DNA of 64,000 bases, from positions 24,582,082-24,646,081 of the forward strand of contig NC_067207.1 of NCBI RefSeq assembly GCF_026262505.1, written 5' to 3'. The DNA comes from Trichomonas vaginalis G3. Its lineage: Eukaryota > Parabasalia > Trichomonadida > Trichomonadidae. Both the position numbers and the translations under genes were made by a program. Below, one piece after another: positions 58,758-64,000 of the stretch. The notes below the pieces were generated by a model. It made no database searches. It was not told where the DNA came from and saw only the letters and a list, made by a program, of their open reading frames with translations. The first letter of the stretch is position 1; every line of letters begins with the position of its first letter.

Positions 58758-59159
58758 ATGGGTTTATTTGGCGCATTAGCAGGAGTTGCATCCAGATTTT
58801 TGCCCGCAGTGGGAACAATAGCCAGAGGTGTATTTGGAGTTGGAAGGAAGATTTTGAGTACATTAGGTATACTTAAAGAGAAAGCACAACCTATTATACA
58901 AACTGTACAGAAAGGTTGGGATGTAGCACGAGATGCAGCAAATCTTATTCCAAATCCTGAAACAAGAGGAAAAGTTCAAGGATGGATGGACAATGTAGGA
59001 AGACAAGCAGGAAACTATTATAACAAAGCAAATGACTACTATAACCAAGCAGGACACTATATGGACCAAGGTGAAAGATTCTTTAACAGAGGATATAACC
59101 ATGCACAACAATGGGTAAACAATAACCAACCTCAACCGCCTCAAACGTGGGGAATGTAA
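58758..59159 (+). CDS. Glycine-rich amphipathic virion protein, intact
   Basis: 133 codons, identical to the copy A protein. Imperfect NYYNKANDYYNQAGHYMDQG repeats lie at about residues 85-110. Starts 17 bp from the divergent integrase. Confidence 0.65.
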   Translation: MGLFGALAGVASRFLPAVGTIARGVFGVGRKILSTLGILKEKAQPIIQTVQKGWDVARDAANLIPNPETRGKVQGWMDNVGRQAGNYYNKANDYYNQAGHYMDQGERFFNRGYNHAQQWVNNNQPQPPQTWGM

Positions 59160-59178
59160 AGTTTTTTACTGAGATGAA

Positions 59179-59331
59179 ATGAACAATACAGCATTGAGAC
59201 AAATGGGTTCAAGATGGATTTGTCGGCTTCCAGCAGTTACACAACGTGTTTGTCAAGTTCTTCCTATACCTCAGGAAGTTTTAGACCGACTTAAAAAACA
59301 ACAACAACCAGTTGAAAACAAACCAAACTAA
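59179..59331 (+). CDS. Small basic 50-residue protein, copy C
   Basis: Open; starts right after the TTTTTTACTGAGATGAA leader, which is repeated before the next gene at 59332-59350. Confidence 0.6.
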   Translation: MNNTALRQMGSRWICRLPAVTQRVCQVLPIPQEVLDRLKKQQQPVENKPN

Positions 59332-59350
59332 AATTTTTTACTGAGATGAA

Positions 59351-59936
59351 ATGACCGAAGAAGTTGAAACCGTAGATTTGACACCACAAACAAAAAGTTC
59401 AGAACCATTGTCAAAACCTGTCAAAGAACTTACAGATGAAGAGAAAAAATTCAATAATAGAAAGTGCCAGGTCTGGAAATACAAACCCTAACTACAAAGT
59501 CACTTTTCATAAAAATGGAACGGCTAGTATCTCAAAAAAGAAACAGACTCTCACAAATAAAATATTGAAGTCTGAAGGAGCTTTCGAGACAACAGATGGA
59601 AAAGTTTACTTCACTGACCAACAGTTCATTATAGAACATCTCATTGACTTAGAGTCGAAATATTCTAAACTTTACAACAAACACAAAAAGTTGAAAGGAA
59701 AACAAAAACAAATGGCATATGATATTTATGAAGATGTTGACAACACAACTGTTCCTGCAAGTGAAGTAAAGTCAGAGGAACCGAAAAGTGACGAAAAACC
59801 GATAGAAGAAGAAAAACCAAAAACTGAAGATAAACCAAAACCAAAGTTTAGTTTGGAAACTAAACCAAGTCAACCTTCATTAGCTGGTATGGGTTGGCGT
59901 CAAAGACTTATGGCAGCAGGTGGTTATGTAAAGTAA
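59351..59936 (+). pseudogene. Charged 194-residue protein, broken copy C
   Basis: Counterpart of 10512-11096 and 44784-45368, with the conserved AGMGWRQRLMAAGGYVK end. Broken in this copy. Confidence 0.6.
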
Positions 59937-59966
59937 AGAAAAAAATATTTTTTTATTTTTATAAAA

Positions 59967-60218
59967 ATGCCCCCATATAGAATGGATAGAAAGTCTGCTA
60001 GAATAAAAGCAGAGTTGCAAAGATATGGTTGGAGAGTTTCGAAGAATTTTAAATATAGGAAGGGAAGACCCATAAAAGTCTATGACAAACTGGCTGGTCT
60101 TCGCTACGAAATGGATTTGGAAACAGCACGTGCAAATTATCCAAACAGACTAGAGAGGTTAGAAGAAGAACGTCTTATGGACATGCCTTTCGATGTTAGT
60201 GAGCATTGCATGAAGTAA
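59967..60218 (+). pseudogene. polB remnant, copy C
   Basis: 83-codon ORF nearly identical to the copy A remnant (10230-10481). Only a short part of the polymerase is represented. Confidence 0.8.
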
Positions 60219-60260
60219 AAATTTATTTTTTAAAAAGTGACATTTTTTATTTTATTTGAA

Positions 60261-60846
60261 ATGTACGCTGAGTTTGTTTGGAGAAGACCGTTGGGAAACT
60301 TGTTTGTTAGATGAGAAATATGAAATTCACTGTTGTGAGTCATTTGAAGTCAGAAACAAAAAGACAAAAAGAGTTTTAAGCGAATGGGAGCGAAATGACG
60401 GATATGCTATTATGAAGATGAGTGGGAAACGCTATTTTAAACATGTTGTCATTGCAACTCATTTTATACTGAATCCTAACAATTTACCTTTTGTAGACCA
60501 TATAAACCGTATAAGAAACGACAATAGACTTGAAAACTTACGTTGGGTCACTTGTTCTGAAAACAATAAGAACAAAGGCAAATTTGGAGATATTGTATTC
60601 GAATTTGTCGACGAACTAGAAGATGAAACAATTGAAATTACAGACTATGGCAAGCATACGTTTGAGTTTTACTACTATAGCGAAGAACAAGACTCTTTCT
60701 ACTTTTATACCGGCGTAAACTATAGGAAATTACAAGTATATTTTACTAAGGCAGGCTATGCTTATGTAAACACTAGAGATACAGATGGAAAATACGTTCA
60801 AATACATCTTAACAAATTCAAGAAGCTATATGGCATACCATTTTAA
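60261..60846 (+). pseudogene. HNH_3 endonuclease-like protein
   Basis: About 195 codons. An N-terminal NUMOD-like strand region (EIHCCESFEVRNKKTKRVLS) precedes an HNH_3 core, FVDHINRIRNDNRLENLRWV followed by TCSENNKNK, at about residues 75-105. The C-terminal half is beta-rich (YYYSEEQDSFYFYTGVNYRK). HNH_3 proteins are typical mobile nicking or homing-like nucleases of viruses. A and C carry it beside the polB remnant, whereas B has a different HNH gene elsewhere. The 5' end looks altered, so the copy is called broken. Confidence 0.7.
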
Positions 60847-60871
60847 AACAATATATTTTTACATATATTAA

Positions 60872-61732
60872 ATGCTTCAGGTTGAAAAACAAAGAACAAA
60901 AGTAGCAGATACAAAACCGTTAGACTATATCTTTACAAATGCTGGTAGGACAATATCAGATGAAGAAATTTCATCCCGAATATACAGGTTTGACTATCCA
61001 ATTCGTTGGCTTCAAAGTCCTTCAGATGCAAAGGCAATAGGATTTAGAAGAGTTTTGTTTTCAAATAGAACTAACGCATTTATGTTCGCAGTATATTTTC
61101 ATGGGCAGTATAAAGGTTCTGATGGTCTTATAGACAAATTTGATGAAATGAGAATCTTTACAGTTCGTTCAGACGAAAGTCTTGAGAAAACTCTAAATGA
61201 CTTTCAAACTCAAATGAACAAATATTATTGGGAATTTCAAGAAAAATACGACTCTTTACTAAATGGAACATACTATCTGAAACTAGAATATGACAAGATG
61301 AACTCCACCGTTTCATTTCAAAAGATTGAAATTAACCCTCCAAGAGATACAGAGTTTTTATTTTGGGAAGTAGACAAACGTTCTTGGGCACAATTTCTTC
61401 GGTTACTAAACCAGAACGAACCATTACCACCAGATGGTCCATTTCAATTTATACTTCCACCAGCAGATTTGACAGTTTATAGAAACGTGTTTGACCCTCA
61501 AAATGTTATGTGTCATGCAAGTTTCAGTTCAAGCAACAATAGTTTTCTATGTATTGGTAAGGACTTTTATGACTTTGCTTCTAAATTCTACGAACCACCT
61601 AGTAACAGTTTCTCTGACTTTCAAGTTTGGTTCACAACAAATGGTGTGCAACATATTATTCCATTGTACTATGACTTTTATCTCGAATTGTCTTTCATAT
61701 ATAACTACGGAAAAGTGCTGAAAAAGTATTGA
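60872..61732 (+). CDS. 286-residue paralogue of the fibre partner, intact
   Basis: Open. It aligns along its length with the 282-residue family: TKPLDYIFTNAGRTI against TKPLDELFTNVGQKF, YRFDYPIRWLQSPSDAKAIG against YRFDYPLRWLRDPSVTKAIG, and FQVWFTTNGVQHIIPLYYDF against FQVWFTTDGRKRIIPLYHAF. The middle diverges. Present in A and C, absent from B. The two paralogues may build related virion surface structures. Confidence 0.7.
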   Translation: MLQVEKQRTKVADTKPLDYIFTNAGRTISDEEISSRIYRFDYPIRWLQSPSDAKAIGFRRVLFSNRTNAFMFAVYFHGQYKGSDGLIDKFDEMRIFTVRSDESLEKTLNDFQTQMNKYYWEFQEKYDSLLNGTYYLKLEYDKMNSTVSFQKIEINPPRDTEFLFWEVDKRSWAQFLRLLNQNEPLPPDGPFQFILPPADLTVYRNVFDPQNVMCHASFSSSNNSFLCIGKDFYDFASKFYEPPSNSFSDFQVWFTTNGVQHIIPLYYDFYLELSFIYNYGKVLKKY

Positions 61733-61740
61733 AAAATATA

Positions 61741-61975
61741 ATTTAGGTGAAGAGGTGAGATCTCACCTGTTTTTTCACCTCTTTTTTCACCTCTTGAATT
61801 TTCATGAATTTTATACAGAAAATGCTTGTTTTGAGGTCGAGCCACTTTTGGCTCCACCGTATTCTTTCAACCAAAACTCATGAATTCAGCAAAAATATAA
61901 TTTAGGGTAGAAGGTTAGATCTAACCTCTTTTCTAACCTCTTTTCTACCCTCATGAATTTTCATGAATTTTCCCG
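61741..61975. repeat. Two hairpins of different types flanking a gene remnant
   Basis: A G-type hairpin (GGTGAGATCTCACC core, 61744-61793) and a T-type hairpin (GGTTAGATCTAACC core, 61905-61955). Between them, 61811-61885 is a remnant of the small gene seen whole at 7751-7921 in copy A. Confidence 0.75.
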
Positions 61976-62033
61976 AAATAAAAAATAAAGTTAGTTTTAT
62001 TTAAAAAATATTTTTTATTTTTATTGTAAGAAC
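61976..62033 (+). promoter_or_regulatory. Accessory-gene leader, copy C
   Basis: AAATAAAGTTAGTTTTATTT, an A/T run and TTGTAAGAAC before the 62034 ATG, a variant of the copy A leader. Confidence 0.5.
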
Positions 62034-62948
62034 ATGTTAGCAACAACAGCACCAAACTCGTTAGTCATGAATCCAACATCTATGTTAGTAGAGATGAAAA
62101 GCTTCATTCCTTCTTCATATACTTTCGAAACAAAAATCCAGAAGATAAAGCAAGAACTTTTAACAAGTAATTTAGACTGTAGTGCGAAAGATGAAACAAA
62201 TGAACAGTATCTTTATGAAATGCAGGACATTATTGACCATTTGCCTAAACTACCTGAAATCCAACAACAAAAACTCACTATTCCTGAATTCGATGAAATA
62301 GAAGTGAAACCAACTGACTCAGTAGAAATAAAGAAGTTCATACGAAAGGTAAACTATGAGTTTCTAGGATTTCATTGCAACCATAAGGTTATGGACAAAG
62401 ATTGCGACATGTTATATAAGAACATCTCTGACATATATAAATCTGGGGAGTTTAAGACCTACGACAACTTTGTTTCGTTAGTTGCTGAATGTGTATGGCA
62501 GATAAGAGATAAAGATAGAAGAGGTAAGGTATGGAATGAACAAATAAGACCCGCTATGTTTGAGATGAAGAGAGCAATTGACGCCTTAGTTGTTCTAGCA
62601 GGTCAAATTTCAATGTATAACGCAAAAATGAACCCGCAATGTTCTAAATGTAAGGCAGCAATTAGGAAATATAACTACTCCGTCAAAGAGATAGAAAGAA
62701 TGAGAAACGACTATGCAGACTTAAAGAAAGAAGCAGAGAAGCCGGTAGAAAATAAAATGGACATGTTAGAATTTCTGAACAAAAACTATCCAACTGCTGA
62801 CGATTTCCTTCTATCTGACGTCAAGAAGAAATATAAAGAGACTTTCGGCATAGTTAAAACATTCGATATCCTCAGCGAAGAAATAGAAGCTACAAAACTG
62901 TTTAGGATTTCAAATATACATCGTACAATTCATGTAAAACGCTTATAA
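62034..62948 (+). CDS. Conserved Maverick accessory protein with CxxC pair, copy C
   Basis: 304 codons, open (MLATTAPNSLVMNPTSML). Same family as 6304-7239, with a conserved PQCSKCKAAIRKYNYSVKEI region and LEFLNKNYPTADDFLLSDVK. It differs in the centre, including the segment after VWNEQI. Function unknown. Confidence 0.65.
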   Translation: MLATTAPNSLVMNPTSMLVEMKSFIPSSYTFETKIQKIKQELLTSNLDCSAKDETNEQYLYEMQDIIDHLPKLPEIQQQKLTIPEFDEIEVKPTDSVEIKKFIRKVNYEFLGFHCNHKVMDKDCDMLYKNISDIYKSGEFKTYDNFVSLVAECVWQIRDKDRRGKVWNEQIRPAMFEMKRAIDALVVLAGQISMYNAKMNPQCSKCKAAIRKYNYSVKEIERMRNDYADLKKEAEKPVENKMDMLEFLNKNYPTADDFLLSDVKKKYKETFGIVKTFDILSEEIEATKLFRISNIHRTIHVKRL

Positions 62949-62949
62949 A

Positions 62950-63415
62950 AAAACAGGTGAGAAAACAGGTGAGAAAACGGGTGAGATCTCACCTCTTCAC
63001 CTAAACTTTATTTTTACTGAATTCAGCAACAAAATTCTGAGTAAAATAATTTTTAGGGCATGTGTCAAACCGTTGAGTTTTCACAAAATTTTAAAAATAA
63101 CGTTTACCATGTGAAACGCTTATAAAATAACTGGGGTAGAAAAGAGGGTAGAAATGAGGTTAGATCTAACCATCTACCCTAAACTTTATTTTTGTCTGAT
63201 TTAAGCTCATTACGAAGAAGTCTTGACAAAACATGTACGATGAAATCATGACAAAACATGTACGATGAAGAAGTCTTGACAAAACATTTACGAAGAAGTC
63301 TTGACAAAACATTTACGAAGAAGTCTTGACAAAACATTTACGAAGAAATCATGAAAATTCATGAGGGTAGAAAACAGGTTAGATCTAACCTTCTACCCTA
63401 AAATATATTTTTACT
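62950..63415. repeat. Hairpins (one G-type, two T-type) and 25-bp repeats
   Basis: G-type hairpin at 62953-63003, T-type at 63133-63182 and 63363-63402. About five 25-bp units (TCTTGACAAAACATTTACGA and relatives) lie at 63216-63350. A 100-bp phrase here matches the inverted sequence at about 6140-6240 in copy A. Confidence 0.8.
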
Positions 63416-63459
63416 GAAAAATGACCAAAAATCTGAGTAAAATGGCATAAGATTGCTAC

Positions 63460-63610
63460 CCTCGGAAACAGTGAAGAACAGCGAGTACGTATGAAAATCG
63501 TGAAATTTCTCTAGACCGGATTTTACCGGCCTTGCCTAAAACACATGAAAATCGTGAAGAACAGCGAGTAGGGAAAAAAACCTGGTCTTGCATAAAACTC
63601 ATGAAAATCG
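63460..63610. repeat. GTGAAGAACAGCGAG intergenic repeat, copy C
   Basis: Inverted relatives of the 5386-5600 family (CTCTAGACCGGATTTTACCG, GTGAAGAACAGCGAGTA). No ORF. Confidence 0.6.
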
Positions 63611-63624
63611 TGAATTTCCTTAAG

Positions 63625-63686
63625 ACAGAAAAAATAAAGTTAGTTTTATTTTTATTTATTTTTTTATTTTGTATGTAAGAACATAT
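63625..63686 (+). promoter_or_regulatory. Accessory-gene leader, copy C
   Basis: AAATAAAGTTAGTTTTATTT, an A/T run, then GTATGTAAGAACA before the ATG. The best match to the copy A leaders. Confidence 0.55.
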
Positions 63687-64000
63687 ATGACAAACACTGA
63701 GTTTGAAACAGTTAAAAAGATAGACAATAACACTAAATTGGTTAGAATAGGTGATTTAAACGTAAGATACTCAAAGAAATACAACAAATATTCTTTGTCA
63801 GACATTATATCTCCATCTGGAAAGAAAACATCCCATTGGGTTGGAATTGCTTCTACTCAGAAAATTTTGACAAGAAATCCTGAGCTTATGATATCGGTAA
63901 GATTCTATGGAACTACAGCATATCTTATAGACAAAAGTCTTATACCAATAGTTTTGTTATGGTTAGACCCAGTTGTTGGATATAACTTCATAACATATGG
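63687..64000 (+). CDS. KilA-N/GIY-YIG protein, 5' part
   Basis: Starts MTNTEFETVKKIDNNTKLVR and continues in frame through the KilA-N-like region (SDIISPSGKKTSHWVG) to the window edge. Homologous to 4707-5318. The GIY-YIG part lies outside the window. Confidence 0.75.
   Translation, partial: MTNTEFETVKKIDNNTKLVRIGDLNVRYSKKYNKYSLSDIISPSGKKTSHWVGIASTQKILTRNPELMISVRFYGTTAYLIDKSLIPIVLLWLDPVVGYNFITY

Larger units (their letters stand above)
53203..64000 (-). mobile_element. Maverick/Polinton copy C, partial and inverted
   Basis: Starts with a 20-A tract and terminal hairpin at 53203-53260, the end equivalent to the right ends of A and B, so it lies in the opposite orientation. It runs past the window. 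Visible are methyltransferase, small virion proteins, fibre partner, fibre, integrase, small virion genes, polB remnant, HNH, fibre-partner paralogue, CxxC protein and the start of the KilA-N/GIY-YIG gene. Same subtype as A. Broken, with about six breaks in the visible part. Several proteins are identical to A or B, so it is young. Confidence 0.93.

Noticed and set aside
1-64000. tRNA, rRNA or riboswitch genes
   Set aside because: I found no cloverleaf-like or rRNA-like segment by eye; a covariance-model scan would be needed to exclude small RNAs.

Overview
The window looks like genomic DNA of Trichomonas vaginalis or a very close trichomonad. It is AT-rich and its host genes lack visible introns. 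It has a BspA-type leucine-rich-repeat surface gene beside a second trichomonad-style surface gene, and it is dominated by large Maverick (Polinton) elements, which are abundant in that genome. Nothing supports a bacterial or plasmid origin. The species call is inference from gene families; no database search was run.

Layout. (A) 1-17388 is the right-hand part of a Maverick whose left end lies outside the window. (Host 1) 17389-26406 holds a non-autonomous hAT-like DNA transposon (18254-19469, 8-bp target duplication), a 1066-residue BspA-like gene, a BspA-like remnant and a one-pass surface protein gene on the minus strand. (B) 26407-51057 is a Maverick with both ends present, 24,651 bp, flanked by a perfect 5-bp duplication GATTG. 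(Host 2) 51063-53202 holds one small ORF and a near-perfect inverted repeat of about 330 bp per arm. (C) 53203-64000 is a third Maverick, inverted relative to A and B, running off the right edge.

Gene content of the Mavericks. Element B, left to right, has a left-end gene of unknown role, a capsid block (basic coiled-coil proteins, a double-jelly-roll major capsid candidate, a penton-like minor capsid candidate), an SF3 helicase, a packaging ATPase and an accessory cassette. Then come protein-primed DNA polymerase B, small structural proteins with amphipathic N-termini, a DDE/D integrase, a phage-like receptor-binding fibre paired with a divergently transcribed partner, and a D12-class adenine methyltransferase. 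A and C share this right half with B but carry a different accessory cassette (KilA-N, KilA-N/GIY-YIG, a CxxC protein, an HNH protein, a second copy of the fibre-partner family) and only a short polB remnant. All three are fossils in the sense that several genes are broken (roughly a dozen or more in A, about ten in B, about six in the visible part of C). Their sequences are still very similar, so amplification looks recent.

Most unusual points. First, a phage-style trimeric fibre gene with a swappable shaft sits 18 bp from a divergent partner gene that also has a swappable middle; the two switch independently between copies, like a host-range module. Second, several families of palindromic intergenic repeats vary symmetrically, keeping base-pairing or dyad symmetry. 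Third, divergent promoters are only 17-18 bp long. Fourth, the intervening host DNA holds a hAT-like insertion and a long inverted repeat. Because the three Mavericks are so alike, misassembly between copies cannot be excluded from sequence alone.
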